Shown: positions 44,015 to 52,493 of the stretch, one piece after another
Position numbering within the stretch: position 1 is the stretch's first letter
Layout of the letters: each line of letters opens with the position of its first letter
Assembly (NCBI RefSeq): GCF_030369635.1
Contig: NZ_CP128474.1
Location: forward strand, 62,001-126,000
Length of the DNA stretch: 64,000 bases
DNA from: Microbacterium arborescens
Lineage (GTDB): Bacteria; Actinomycetota; Actinomycetes; Actinomycetales; Microbacteriaceae
Reading direction: 5' to 3'
Translations under genes and position numbers: made by a program
The notes under the pieces: generated by a model
The model's input: the letters and a program-made list of their open reading frames with translations, nothing else
Database searches by the model: none
What the model was told of the DNA's origin: nothing

Positions 44015-44984
44015 CCGGAACGACGATCGGCAGCTCGCGCACCGGCACCAGCACGATGTCCTGCACCTTCCAGTCGAGCTCGACGCAGCCTTCGCGCGCC
44101 GCTTCCAGCTCGTCGAGGGTCGGCATCCGACCGTCGCGCGGCACGACGAACGACTCGACGTGGAACACGTGTCCCTCGTCACGCACCCGGCTGCCCGCCG
44201 CCGACACCCACGGGAGGCTCGCGAGGTAGGCGTCGATCTCGCCCGCGAGCGGATGAGGCTCAGCATCGTCGAACGTCGTCGCTCGCGCGTCCATGAGGTC
44301 GATGATCGCGGCCCGCAGGTTCTTCAGCCCGTCGCGCAGGATGCCCGCCGCGATGAAGAGCGCCGCCGCCGCGTCGAGCCACCACAGCCCGAGGCCGATG
44401 CCCGTGACGCCCACGATGGACCCGACCGCGGTCATCCAGTCGGCCTTGTTCATGTCGGCATCCGCGTAGAGCACCTTGTTGTGCAGCTCGCGCGCCAGCG
44501 TGATCTTCGCGCGCCCGAGCAGGACAGGCGGCACGGCTGTCAGCGCCATGACCCCGATCATCAGCCACCCGAGCCAGATCGACGCGCCGAACAGCTCGAC
44601 CGTGCCGATCGTCGGGTGCTCGCCGCTCAGCAGCCCGATGCCCGACTCGACGATCAGGTAGGTGCCCATCGTGGTCAGGGCGACAGCGGCGACGAGGTGA
44701 CCGACTCCGACCGAGCGGTGATAGCCGTACGGATGCCGCAGCGTCGGTCGTCGCCGGTTGACGCGGATCGCGATGAGGAACGCCAGCGGCGGGATGAACG
44801 ACAGCAGGTCCTCGATCCACGCCGCCTTCATCGCCTGCGAGTTGCCGAGCACGAGGAAGACGAGGGTCACGGTGACCGCCAGGAACCCGATCGTGATCCA
44901 TTCGAGCCGCACCGCGCGGCGAAGCACCTCGACCTGACGTTCCGGCAGCTCGGTCTGTCCGAACCGCACCTCCGACCGGTTCAC
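44004..44984 (-). CDS. Cation diffusion facilitator (CDF) family transporter
   Basis: 326 residues from the GTG at 44984, overlapping the upstream stop (GTGA). Six TM segments: TIGFLAVTVTLVFLVLGNSQAMKAAWIEDLLSFIPPLAFLIAIRV (with the metal-binding Asp in WIEDLLS), HLVAAVALTTMGTYLIVESGIGLL, and YADADMNKADWMTAVGSIVGVTGI holding the second Asp pair. The C-terminal 90 residues are the cytoplasmic dimerisation domain (VSAAGSRVRDEGHVFHVESFVVP). The family exports Zn, Fe, Mn or Co in exchange for protons; the D/D/N-D pattern does not fix the metal. It is co-transcribed with an unusual half-size binding protein. Confidence 0.88.
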   Translation of the reverse strand: MNRSEVRFGQTELPERQVEVLRRAVRLEWITIGFLAVTVTLVFLVLGNSQAMKAAWIEDLLSFIPPLAFLIAIRVNRRRPTLRHPYGYHRSVGVGHLVAAVALTTMGTYLIVESGIGLLSGEHPTIGTVELFGASIWLGWLMIGVMALTAVPPVLLGRAKITLARELHNKVLYADADMNKADWMTAVGSIVGVTGIGLGLWWLDAAAALFIAAGILRDGLKNLRAAIIDLMDARATTFDDAEPHPLAGEIDAYLASLPWVSAAGSRVRDEGHVFHVESFVVPRDGRMPTLDELEAAREGCVELDWKVQDIVLVPVRELPIVVPVSE

Positions 44985-45478
44985 AGCTCTCCCGCTCTCG
45001 CCCGCTCCGAGAGGAAGGTCTCGAGGCGCGACAGGAACGCGTTCTCGCCGAGCGGCACGAGCATGACGACCTTGAGCGTGCTGCCGTCCTTCGCGGTCGC
45101 CTCCGCGTACGGGCGTGTGACACCCGCCTTGTCTGTCCACGGGGTCTGGTCGGTGATGCCGCCCGCGATGAGATCGAGCCCGCCGTTCTCGAGTTCGCGC
45201 ACGAGCGCCTCCTCCGACCCGACGGTCCATTCCACGTCGGCGTCGAGCGAGTCGGCGAAGGCTCGGATCGCATCGGGCTCGCTGCCCTGCGGTTCCTCGC
45301 CGTCGACCTGCACCCATTCGCCGTCGGGGGATACCCCGGCCCGAAGCGTCCCTCCCTCGACCGAGGTGAGCGTGCCCGACGGGTCGGTCGGTATCGACAG
45401 CCCGCACCCCGCGAGTGCGAACGACGACGTCAGTAGCAACAGGACCGCGCCGACCGCTGTGGCGAGCCGGTGGTGCAT
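44981..45478 (-). CDS. Half-size family-3 solute-binding lipoprotein
   Basis: 165 residues from an ATG with GGAGG about 8 nt upstream. Lipobox ALAGC (Cys about 25). It keeps the first lobe of the family-3 binding-protein fold (GTLRAGVSPDGEWVQVDG, GSEPDAIRAFADSLDADVEWTVGSEEALVRELENGGLDLIAGGITDQTPW, AGVTRPYA) and a final helix (ENAFLSRLETFLSERA), but the 90 or so residues that normally form the second lobe are missing, so no classic Venus-flytrap is possible. The frame is intact, and it overlaps the CDF gene (GTGA). It may present a metal or solute to, or regulate, the CDF transporter; no ABC permease is nearby. Confidence 0.75.
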   Translation of the reverse strand: MHHRLATAVGAVLLLLTSSFALAGCGLSIPTDPSGTLTSVEGGTLRAGVSPDGEWVQVDGEEPQGSEPDAIRAFADSLDADVEWTVGSEEALVRELENGGLDLIAGGITDQTPWTDKAGVTRPYAEATAKDGSTLKVVMLVPLGENAFLSRLETFLSERARAGEL

Positions 45479-45577
45479 GAGACCCTCCTCCATAGGCGTC
45501 TGGTGTGGGTATGCGATCTGCATCCCCACTCTGGCGCGCGTGTTGCGATCGCCGTAAGGGGGTTGCGCCCGTGTCGA

Positions 45578-45583
45578 TAGGAT
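45578..45583 (+). promoter_or_regulatory. -10 box of purA
   Basis: TAGGAT, about 37 nt before the purA start codon. No convincing -35 is seen. The 142-bp gap between the binding-protein gene and purA otherwise holds nothing recognisable. Confidence 0.35.
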
Positions 45584-45620
45584 GGGGTGCAATCCCTCCT
45601 CGACAGAAAGGGAGATCCGC

Positions 45621-46907
45621 ATGCCGGGAATCGTCATCGTCGGCGTCCAGTGGGGCGACGAGGGCAAGGGCAAGGCCACCGACCTGTTGGGCGATCGCAC
45701 CGACTGGGTCGTCAAGTTCAACGGCGGCAACAACGCCGGGCACACCGTCGTCATCGGTGACGAGAAGTACGCCCTGCACCTGCTGCCGAGCGGCATCCTC
45801 TCGCCGGGCGTCAACGCCGTCATCGGCAACGGCGTCGTCGTCGACCTCGAGGTGCTCTTCGCCGAGCTCGAGGCGCTGTCGGCGCGCGGGCTCGACATCT
45901 CGCGCCTCAAGGTCAGCGCCAACGCGCACCTCATCACGCAGTACCACCGCACGCTCGACAAGGTGACCGAGCGCTTCCTCGGCAAGCGCCAGATCGGCAC
46001 CACCGGTCGCGGCATCGGACCGGCCTACGCCGACAAGATCAACCGCGTCGGCATCCGCGTGCAAGACCTCTTCGACGAGAACATCCTGCGCCAGAAGGTC
46101 GAGGGAGCCCTCGACCAGAAGAACCACCTGCTGGTCAAGGTGTTCAACCGCCGTGCGATCACCGCCGACGAGATCGTCGAAGACCTGCTCTCGTACGCCG
46201 AGCGTCTGCGGCCCATGGTGTGCGACACGGGCCTGCTGCTGAGCAACGCGCTCGACAACGGCGACGTCGTCGTCTTCGAGGGCGGGCAGGCGACCATGCT
46301 CGACGTCGACCACGGCACCTACCCCTTCGTCACGTCGTCGTCGGCGACGGCCGGCGGCGCCGCCACCGGTGCGGGCGTCGGACCCAACCGTCTCGACCGC
46401 ATCGTCGGCATCGTCAAGGCGTACACGACGCGCGTCGGGTCGGGCCCGTTCCCGACCGAGCTGTTCGACGAGAACGGCGACTTCCTCCGGTCGCGCGGAT
46501 TCGAGTTCGGCACGACGACCGGCCGCCCCCGCCGTGTCGGCTGGTACGACGCCCCGATCACGCGGTACGCGACGCGGATCAACGGCATCACCGACCTCGT
46601 GCTCACCAAGCTCGACATCCTCACCGGGCTCGACCGCATCCCGGTGTGCGTCGCATACGACGTCGACGGCGAGCGGTTCGACGAGGTGCCGGTCAACCAG
46701 TCCGACTTCCACCACGCCAAGCCGGTGCTCGAGTACTTCCCCGGTTGGAAGGAAGACATCTCGACGGCGCGCACGTTCGACGACCTCCCCATCGCCGCCC
46801 AGGAGTACGTGCTGGCGCTCGAGAAGATGAGCGGCACGCGCATCTCGGTGATCGGTGTCGGGCCCGCCCGCGACGCCGTGATCGTCCGCCACGACCTCGT
46901 CGACTGA
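45621..46907 (+). CDS. purA: Adenylosuccinate synthetase
   Basis: 428 residues from the ATG at 45621 (GGGAG 7 nt upstream), the normal length. GTP-binding and active-site motifs: [17 protein letters not shown] (about residue 8-24), [77 protein letters not shown] and [10 protein letters not shown]. It joins IMP and aspartate using GTP in the first committed step to AMP. It is followed after one nucleotide by a beta-propeller gene. The other purine gene in the window, purL, is 10 kb away on the minus strand. Confidence 0.98.
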   Translation: MPGIVIVGVQWGDEGKGKATDLLGDRTDWVVKFNGGNNAGHTVVIGDEKYALHLLPSGILSPGVNAVIGNGVVVDLEVLFAELEALSARGLDISRLKVSANAHLITQYHRTLDKVTERFLGKRQIGTTGRGIGPAYADKINRVGIRVQDLFDENILRQKVEGALDQKNHLLVKVFNRRAITADEIVEDLLSYAERLRPMVCDTGLLLSNALDNGDVVVFEGGQATMLDVDHGTYPFVTSSSATAGGAATGAGVGPNRLDRIVGIVKAYTTRVGSGPFPTELFDENGDFLRSRGFEFGTTTGRPRRVGWYDAPITRYATRINGITDLVLTKLDILTGLDRIPVCVAYDVDGERFDEVPVNQSDFHHAKPVLEYFPGWKEDISTARTFDDLPIAAQEYVLALEKMSGTRISVIGVGPARDAVIVRHDLVD

Positions 46908-46908
46908 C

Positions 46909-48084
46909 GTGCGGCTGCTGCTCGGCGGCTACACCGCCGACATGGGCGGCGACGCCACGGGCATCGGCCTGGTGCACGCCGGCGACCCCGACGGCCCGAC
47001 CGCCGACGGCCAGCTCTCGTTGCGCACCGAGGTCGTGGCGGCGTCGTCGCCGTCGTGGCTCGCCCGCCATCCGCGTCTGGACGTCGTCTACGCCGCGCTC
47101 GAGTTCCGCGGTGAGGTGCAGGCCTACCGGCGCACGGGTCCCGACGCGTGGATGCCGCTCGGGCGCCCGGTCGCCGCCGGTGAGGCCGTGTGTCACGTCG
47201 CCGTCGCCCCCGACGGAGCCTCGCTCGTCGCCAGCTGCTGGAGCGACGGCCGCGTCGTCCGCATGAGCATCGACGACGCCGGCGTCCCGTCGGCTCCGGT
47301 GATCGCGCCCGCCGCGGTCGACCCCTACGGACCCGTTGCTTCGGCGGAGCCGGCCGCGGACGACCTCGATCTCGCCGCTGCCGCGCGGGCTCTGCGCGAG
47401 GCCGCCGGTCCCGAGTTCGCCCATCTGGTGCCCGGCTCGGACGCGCCCGCCGCGCCGCATCCCGGTCCGGATCAGGAATCCGAGGCCGCACGCCCGTCTC
47501 GGTCGCACCAGGCGCGTCACCTGCCGGGCGGTCTGATCGTGACGACCGACATGGGGCTCGACCTCGTGCGGTTCTGGCGTGACAGTCCGCGCGGGCTCCG
47601 GCTCGTCGGGCAGGTCACGCTGCCGCTCGGCAGCGGACCGCGTCACACCCTCTGGCATCCGAGCGGTCACCTGTACGTCCTCACGGAACTATCTCGCGAG
47701 GTGTTCGTGCTCGGCGCCGATCGCGCCGGGGAATGGCGGATGCTGTCGGCGACAGGCCTCATCGGTTCCCTCGACGACGACACAGCTGCTGAGATCGCCA
47801 TGACGCCCGACGGTGAGACCGTCTACGCGGGCATCCGCGGCAGCAACACCCTCGGGGTGCTGCGCGTTCGCGGCACCGGTGACCGGCTCGAGCAACTCGC
47901 CCTCGTCGATGCCGGCGTCGATTGGCCGCGCCACCACGTCGTCGTCCGAGACACCCTGCTCGTCGCCGGGCAGCTCTCGGGCGAGGTGGTGTCGATGACG
48001 CGCGACCCGCGAACCGGGGTGCCGGGGCGCGTGCGTCACCGCGTCGCAGCCCCCAGCCCGACCTGCATCCTGCCGGTGGCGTGA
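46909..48084 (+). CDS. Lactonase-type beta-propeller protein (6-phosphogluconolactonase-like family)
   Basis: 391 residues from a GTG one nucleotide after the purA stop. Repeated blades with the pattern LARHPRLDVVYAALEF, CHVAVAPDGASLVASCWSDGRVV, GPRHTLWHPSGHLYVLTEL, EIAMTPDGETVYAGIRGSNTLGVLRV and WPRHHVVVRDTLLVAGQ fit the seven-bladed lactonase family (YbhE/Pgl type). A long Pro/Ala-rich insert (about residues 140-205) interrupts the blades, and there is no signal peptide. The His/Arg pattern at the ends (GPRHT, WPRHH) is typical. Enzymatic role is not proven for this group; it could be a 6-phosphogluconolactonase. Confidence 0.8.
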   Translation: MRLLLGGYTADMGGDATGIGLVHAGDPDGPTADGQLSLRTEVVAASSPSWLARHPRLDVVYAALEFRGEVQAYRRTGPDAWMPLGRPVAAGEAVCHVAVAPDGASLVASCWSDGRVVRMSIDDAGVPSAPVIAPAAVDPYGPVASAEPAADDLDLAAAARALREAAGPEFAHLVPGSDAPAAPHPGPDQESEAARPSRSHQARHLPGGLIVTTDMGLDLVRFWRDSPRGLRLVGQVTLPLGSGPRHTLWHPSGHLYVLTELSREVFVLGADRAGEWRMLSATGLIGSLDDDTAAEIAMTPDGETVYAGIRGSNTLGVLRVRGTGDRLEQLALVDAGVDWPRHHVVVRDTLLVAGQLSGEVVSMTRDPRTGVPGRVRHRVAAPSPTCILPVA

Positions 48085-48118
48085 TTCCCGGTCCCGCGAA
48101 CGGGGGCCGCTATCAGAG

Positions 48119-49267
48119 TCAGTGCGGCAGTTTCTTCGCGTCCTGACGCGGAATGACGATCTGGTTGATGATCAGCAGGATCGACGCGGTGACGGGAATC
48201 GCGACGAGCGCGCCCAGCAGACCCAACAGGGTGCCGCCGACGAGAGCCCCGATGACCACGAGCGATCCGGGCACCGAGACGGTGCGGTTCATCACGCGGG
48301 GCGTGAGGACGTATGCCTCGACCTGCATGTACAGCAGGTACGCGGCCGCGAAGATGATCGCCGGCAACGGCGCGGTGGGATTCGTCAGCAGTGTGATGAC
48401 GGATGCCCCGACCCAGAAGATCACCGTTCCCACGAGCGGGATCAGCGTGATCGCGAACGCGAGCACAGCCATCAGGGCCGCGAACGGCACCCCGAGGATG
48501 GTCAGCAGGATGAAGCCGAAGGTTGCGTTCATGAGGGCGAGAACGACCATGCCCGACAGGTAGCCGCCGATCGACTCGGTGATCTGCCGGGTCATGTCGG
48601 CGACGGTCGAGCGGGAGCGTGCGGGCGAGATGCGCACCAGCGCGTTCTTCATGCGGGGGAGCGACGCCAGGAAGTACAGGCTGAGCACGAGCACGATGAT
48701 CGACCCCGAGATGGCGGTCACGACGTTCACGCCGACCTGCAGCAGCCCGCCGCCGATCGCGGCGATGTTCGACGGGTTGGTGACGAAGCTCTGCACCTCG
48801 TTCAGCACGTCGCTCAGGCTGTCGCCGAACGTGTTCTCGAGCCAGCGCACCGTATCGCTGCGCAGCATGTCGTTGACGATCGACGGCACATCCTTGGCGA
48901 ACTGTTCGACCTGGCGCACCACCGGTGGCAGGACGACCCACAGGATGCCGGCGATGATGAGCGCGAGCGCGGCGAACGTGATGACGATGCCCCAGGCGCG
49001 CGGGATGCCGCGGCGCACGAGGAACCGCACCACCGGGTCGAGCGCCAGCGCGACGAACAACGCGATCGCGACGTAGATGAGGACCGTCGACAGGCTCGAG
49101 ATCGCCAGCCCCAGAACGATCGCCGCGAGGGCGCCCAGAGCGAGGAAGAAGCCGGCCGCGAACGGGCGGGACAGCGCTCCCCAGAGGGGCTGATCACGCG
49201 TGGCCGCTGCGGACACCGGGGCGGTGGGGGCCGCGGGGGCCGGGGTGCTCGGGCGAGGCTTCGTCAT
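48119..49267 (-). CDS. AI-2E/PerM-family membrane protein
   Basis: 382 residues from the ATG at 49267; an in-frame GTG two codons earlier is possible. After a Pro/Ala-rich cytoplasmic N-terminus, the family pattern is clear: STVLIYVAIALFVALALDPVVRFLVRRGIPRAWGIVITFAALALII, WVVLPPVVRQVEQFAKDVPSIVNDML, GSIIVLVLSLYFLASLPRMKN and TLLGLLGALVAIPVTASILLIINQIVIPR. The family includes transporters proposed for autoinducer-2 export and Na/Li-H antiport, with weak support for either. The ATG follows TAGAGT by exactly 6 nt, so it is probably leaderless. It converges on the propeller gene. Confidence 0.9.
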   Translation of the reverse strand: MTKPRPSTPAPAAPTAPVSAAATRDQPLWGALSRPFAAGFFLALGALAAIVLGLAISSLSTVLIYVAIALFVALALDPVVRFLVRRGIPRAWGIVITFAALALIIAGILWVVLPPVVRQVEQFAKDVPSIVNDMLRSDTVRWLENTFGDSLSDVLNEVQSFVTNPSNIAAIGGGLLQVGVNVVTAISGSIIVLVLSLYFLASLPRMKNALVRISPARSRSTVADMTRQITESIGGYLSGMVVLALMNATFGFILLTILGVPFAALMAVLAFAITLIPLVGTVIFWVGASVITLLTNPTAPLPAIIFAAAYLLYMQVEAYVLTPRVMNRTVSVPGSLVVIGALVGGTLLGLLGALVAIPVTASILLIINQIVIPRQDAKKLPH

Positions 49268-49355
49268 GGTCACACTCTAGGGGCGCGGCTTACAGCGCCG
49301 CGGTGGGATCGCGCTCGCCCGTCGAGCAGATAGGGTCGGCGGGGGAGGAGCCACC

Positions 49356-49652
49356 ATGACCGACGCCACGACCGAACTCCATCGCCTGCGCGCGAGCATC
49401 GACAACATCGACGCCGCGCTCGTGTTCATGCTGGCGGAGCGGTTCCGCTGCACGAAGCAGGTCGGCGAGCTCAAGGCGACTCACGGCATGCCGGCATCCG
49501 ATCCCGGTCGCGAAGAACGGCAGGTCGCCCGCCTGCGGCGCCTCGCCGAGGAGGCCGACCTCGACCCCGAGTTCGCGGAGAAGTGGTTCGGATTCGTCGT
49601 CGCCGAGGTCATCCGCCACCACCGCATCGCGGCGGAGGACATCGCGGACTGA
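49356..49652 (+). CDS. Chorismate mutase (AroQ-type)
   Basis: 98 residues, a single AroQ helical domain, from an ATG with GGAGGAG about 7 nt upstream. Active-site residues of the family can be aligned: Arg and Asp in LRASIDNIDAALVFMLAERFRCTKQVGELKA (helix 1, with RxxID and ERF....K), and GREERQVARLRRLAEEADLDPEFAEKWFGFVVAEVIRHH (helices 2-3). It converts chorismate to prephenate for Phe/Tyr synthesis; no other aromatic gene is adjacent. Size and order match other actinobacterial stand-alone mutases. A TAGGGT -10 box lies at 49331-49336. Confidence 0.92.
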   Translation: MTDATTELHRLRASIDNIDAALVFMLAERFRCTKQVGELKATHGMPASDPGREERQVARLRRLAEEADLDPEFAEKWFGFVVAEVIRHHRIAAEDIAD

Positions 49653-49655
49653 GCC

Positions 49656-50180
49656 TCAGTCACCCGCTGCCGCGAGCTGCCGGATCGATCGTTCGATGCC
49701 GGCGCGCTGACCGGCGTCGAGATCGAGGAACCCCGTCGCGCGGCTCACCCACAGTCCGAGCGCCGCCGCCACGGCGGTCAGCTGTGCGGGCGTCGCGCCT
49801 TCCGGCTGCAGCCAGTGCGCCCGGATGCCCTGCCATCCGTCGTGCATCCGTCGCCCGCCGAGGGTCTCGACCGCCAGCCGCAGTTCGGCGGGTGTCGCAT
49901 CTCCTTCGAGCATGCCTGCGACGAAAGCAGCGAGCCGGTGCGGAGGATCGTCGGGCGCTCCGGCGAGATGGGATGCCGCTGACTCCGCCCAGCCGTCGAT
50001 CAGTCGCCCCGCGACGGCCTCGAGGATCAGCTGCCGCGTGGCGAAGTGGTAGACGATGCCGCTCTTGGTCAGCCCGGTCCGTGCCGCGAGGTCGTCGAAG
50101 GTGACCGAATCCGCGCCCGAGTCTGCGAACAGCTCGACGGCCGCGTCGACGATGAGCTCGCGATTACTGGGACGCACCAT
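49656..50180 (-). CDS. TetR-family regulator paired with a GNAT gene
   Basis: 174 residues. The HTH (about residues 8-52) reads ELIVDAAVELFADSGADSVTFDDLAARTGLTKSGIVYHFATRQLILEAVAGRLI. The rest is a TetR ligand domain with HWLQPEGATPAQLTAVAAALGLWVSRATGFLDLD near the end. The ATG at 50180 lies 17 bp inside the 3' end of the GNAT gene, so the two genes overlap and are translated from one message. It likely binds the palindrome at 50826-50852 and controls the pair. Its stop is 3 bp from the chorismate mutase stop on the other strand. Confidence 0.88.
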   Translation of the reverse strand: MVRPSNRELIVDAAVELFADSGADSVTFDDLAARTGLTKSGIVYHFATRQLILEAVAGRLIDGWAESAASHLAGAPDDPPHRLAAFVAGMLEGDATPAELRLAVETLGGRRMHDGWQGIRAHWLQPEGATPAQLTAVAAALGLWVSRATGFLDLDAGQRAGIERSIRQLAAAGD

Positions 50181-50820
50181 CTGCTCCGCTCGACTCCGCG
50201 TGGCCGCCGCGCCACATGGCCAGGGGTCCGGCCCCGTCGGGCCAGGGGACCCTCGTCAGGGGCACGAAGCCGTGCCGACGATAGAGCGCGGTCGTGCGGG
50301 CGTTCGACGATTCCAGGTACGCGGGCGAGCCGTCGGCGTCGACGACCTCGAGTCGTGACGCGAGCAGTGTTCTGCCGATGCCGCCGCCGGTAGCGTCCGG
50401 CGCGACGCCGACCGCCTTGAGGTACCAGTGCGGCACGGCCGGCCGGTGCGCGTCGATCGCGTCCGAGACGCGAAGAGCCCGGGCCAGACCGCCGAGGCCG
50501 ATCGCCCGCACGTACTCCGGCAGGGCGGCCGTGCGCATCCCGGTCTCGCCGGGGGCGGACCACACCGCGACGCCGAGGAGCCTGCCGGTGTCGGGATCGC
50601 GCACACCGTCGACCGTGCCGTTCTGCAACGGACCACCGAGGAGGACGGCGCGGAACAGGCGGTGGCGCGCGCGTTCGTCGTCGCCGCGTTCCTGCAGGAG
50701 GGCCCGCGTCGGGGCGTCTTCGGCGAACGCGCGGGTCAGCAGATCAGCCGCCGCGTCGATCTCTCCGCGAGCGACGGGTGTGACGGTGCGGGTCGTCGGG
50801 GGGATAGGCGTGCGAGTCAT
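50164..50820 (-). CDS. GNAT-family N-acetyltransferase, TetR-controlled
   Basis: 218 residues from the ATG at 50820; a TTG two codons earlier is in the frame. The GNAT core is in the C-terminal half: WYLKAVGVAPDATGGGIGRTLLASRLEVVDADGSPAYLESSNARTTALYRRHGFVPLTRVPW, with acetyl-CoA loop ATGGGIG and the LYRRHGF end motif. The N-terminal helix contains AADLLTRAFAEDAPTRALL as in other members. The ATG follows TACAGT (50832-50827) by 6 nt and has no ribosome-binding site, so it is probably leaderless. The operator overlaps that -10. Substrate unknown; drug or metabolite acetylation is possible. Confidence 0.86.
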   Translation of the reverse strand: MTRTPIPPTTRTVTPVARGEIDAAADLLTRAFAEDAPTRALLQERGDDERARHRLFRAVLLGGPLQNGTVDGVRDPDTGRLLGVAVWSAPGETGMRTAALPEYVRAIGLGGLARALRVSDAIDAHRPAVPHWYLKAVGVAPDATGGGIGRTLLASRLEVVDADGSPAYLESSNARTTALYRRHGFVPLTRVPWPDGAGPLAMWRGGHAESSGADGASQ

Positions 50821-50825
50821 GGACA

Positions 50826-50852
50826 AACTGTACGTGTACTACACATACAGTT
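50826..50852. promoter_or_regulatory. TetR operator for the GNAT/TetR pair
   Basis: Inverted repeat with 11-bp arms, AACTGTACGTG (50826-50836) and CACATACAGTT (50842-50852), one mismatch, around TACTA. It overlaps the -10 box TACAGT of the minus-strand pair, so binding would block transcription. Confidence 0.7.
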
Positions 50853-51167
50853 ACCTGAGAAAGACCACCGGTTTGCCTGCGCGGGCGCGCGCGTTTACCG
50901 GAAGTGCCGATCAGAGGTCAAATCGTCGGTTCGATTTGCGACCTCCCCGGGAACGTGAAACGTTGGATGCGGCCCACAGCGGGCCCCTACCCGACCAGTC
51001 CGCGGTCGTTGGTGGCAGTCCCTGTGGGTGCCAGACCGGCGAGCGTATGGTCGGCGGCCTGTGCTCGTGGGTCCGACATCCGCAGCCGAGACGCCGTCGC
51101 AAGACGCGCCGAGAGGCCGCCACCCGGGCGTAACCGATGCAGCCTGCACCGGCTGCCGAGGTGACCT
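50853..51167 (+). promoter_or_regulatory. Leader/promoter region of the betaine transporter operon
   Basis: 315 bp without a gene. It contains a dyad at 50914-50945 (GAGGTC-AAATCG ... CGATTT-GC-GACCTC), then further hairpins such as GGCCC-ACAGC-GGGCC and TGGCA...TGCCA. No known riboswitch class is matched with confidence. The dyad could be a regulator site or the start of a structured 5' UTR that senses osmotic conditions. Confidence 0.3.
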
Positions 51168-52493
51168 GTGACCAGTCCGTCTTCTTCGGGGGAAATGACC
51201 TCCCCCGCGCTGGAAGCCAAGAATCTGTACAAGGTCTTCGGGCGCAACCCGAAGTCCGTCGTCGAGAAGCTGCGGGCCGGAGCCCAGCGCAACGAGATCG
51301 CCGACGCCGGAACCGCCGCCGTCATCGACGCCTCGTTCACCGTGCAGCCGGGTGAGATCTTCGTCATCATGGGCCTCTCCGGCTCGGGCAAGTCGACGCT
51401 CATCCGCATGCTCAACGGCCTGCACGACGCCACCGCCGGAACGATCACCGTGAAGGGCGACTCGATCACCGATGTCGCGCCCGCCCGGTTGCGCAGCATC
51501 CGTCGCGAGCGCATCGCGATGGTCTTCCAGCACTTCGCCCTGCTGCCGCACCGCACCGTCGCCGCGAACGTGGCCTACCCGCTCGAGCTGCGGGGTGTCG
51601 GCAAGGCCGAGCGCCTGGCCAAGGCCGAGGAGATCCTCGCGCTCGTCGGCCTCGAAGGCTGGGGCGACAAGCTGCCCTCGGCCCTCTCCGGCGGAATGCA
51701 GCAGCGTGTCGGCATCGCCCGCGCGCTCGCCGCCGACAGCGACATCCTGCTCATGGACGAGGCCTTCAGCGCGCTCGACCCGCTCATCCGACGCGAGATG
51801 CAGGAGCAGCTGCTCGAACTGCAGCAGAAGCTGCAGAAGACCATCATCTTCATCACGCACGACCTCAACGAGGCGATGTTCCTCGGCGACCGCATCGCCG
51901 TCATGCGCGACGGCCGCATCGTGCAGATCGGCACGCCCGAAGACATCCTGACCGACCCGGCGAACGACTACGTCGAGCAGTTCGTCCAGGACGTCGACCG
52001 TGCCCGCGTCCTCACGGCCGCGAACGTCATGGAGCGCCCGCGGCCCGTCGTCGCCGAATCGGCAGGACCCCGCGTTGCCCTCAAGCAGATGCGGGATGCC
52101 TTCATGTCGGCGGCCTACGTCGTCGGCCGCGACCGCAAACTCCTCGGTGTCGTCACCGATCGCGACGCGGTCAAGCTGGTCCGTCGCGGCGAGTCGGCGC
52201 TCTCATCGGTCATCAAGCCGGCCCCGCAGACCGTCAGCCAGGACGAGGTGCTCATGAACCTCTTCGTCCCGGCCGTCGAGTCGCCGCTGCCGCTCGCCGT
52301 CACCGATGCAGACGGACGCCTCGTCGGCGTCATCCCGCGCATCACCCTCCTCGCCGCCCTCGGCCCCGGCCCCGGCGCGACGGAGGAGATCACGATCCCC
52401 CTGCAGCCGATGCCGCAGGCCGCGATCGACGAAGTGCTCGCGGAGGCGACCGCCGTCGACGGTGCCGCCCTCCAGAACGGGGAGGTGCGCTGA
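51168..52493 (+). CDS. proV: Glycine betaine/proline ABC transporter ATP-binding protein (OpuA/ProV type)
   Basis: 441 residues from a GTG with GAGGTGA just upstream; an ATG at 51195 is possible. The ProV/OpuAA family is recognised by the extended N-terminus (LEAKNLYKVFGRNPKSVVEKLRAG), Walker A MGLSGSGKST, FQHFALLPHRTVAANVAYPLELRGV, signature LSGGMQQRVGIARAL and Walker B ILLMDEAFSALDPLIR. The C-terminal 130 residues include two CBS motifs (ALKQMRDAFMSAAYVVG..., VMSE-type LGVVTDRDAVKLVRRGE and ADGRLVGVIPRITLL). CBS domains in this family sense ionic strength. Overlaps the permease gene (TGATG). Confidence 0.93.
   Translation: MTSPSSSGEMTSPALEAKNLYKVFGRNPKSVVEKLRAGAQRNEIADAGTAAVIDASFTVQPGEIFVIMGLSGSGKSTLIRMLNGLHDATAGTITVKGDSITDVAPARLRSIRRERIAMVFQHFALLPHRTVAANVAYPLELRGVGKAERLAKAEEILALVGLEGWGDKLPSALSGGMQQRVGIARALAADSDILLMDEAFSALDPLIRREMQEQLLELQQKLQKTIIFITHDLNEAMFLGDRIAVMRDGRIVQIGTPEDILTDPANDYVEQFVQDVDRARVLTAANVMERPRPVVAESAGPRVALKQMRDAFMSAAYVVGRDRKLLGVVTDRDAVKLVRRGESALSSVIKPAPQTVSQDEVLMNLFVPAVESPLPLAVTDADGRLVGVIPRITLLAALGPGPGATEEITIPLQPMPQAAIDEVLAEATAVDGAALQNGEVR

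Noticed and set aside
44004..46892. A 962-codon open frame covering purA antisense
   Set aside because: The part opposite purA has no domain and purA is certain. The real gene is the CDF transporter, 44004-44984.
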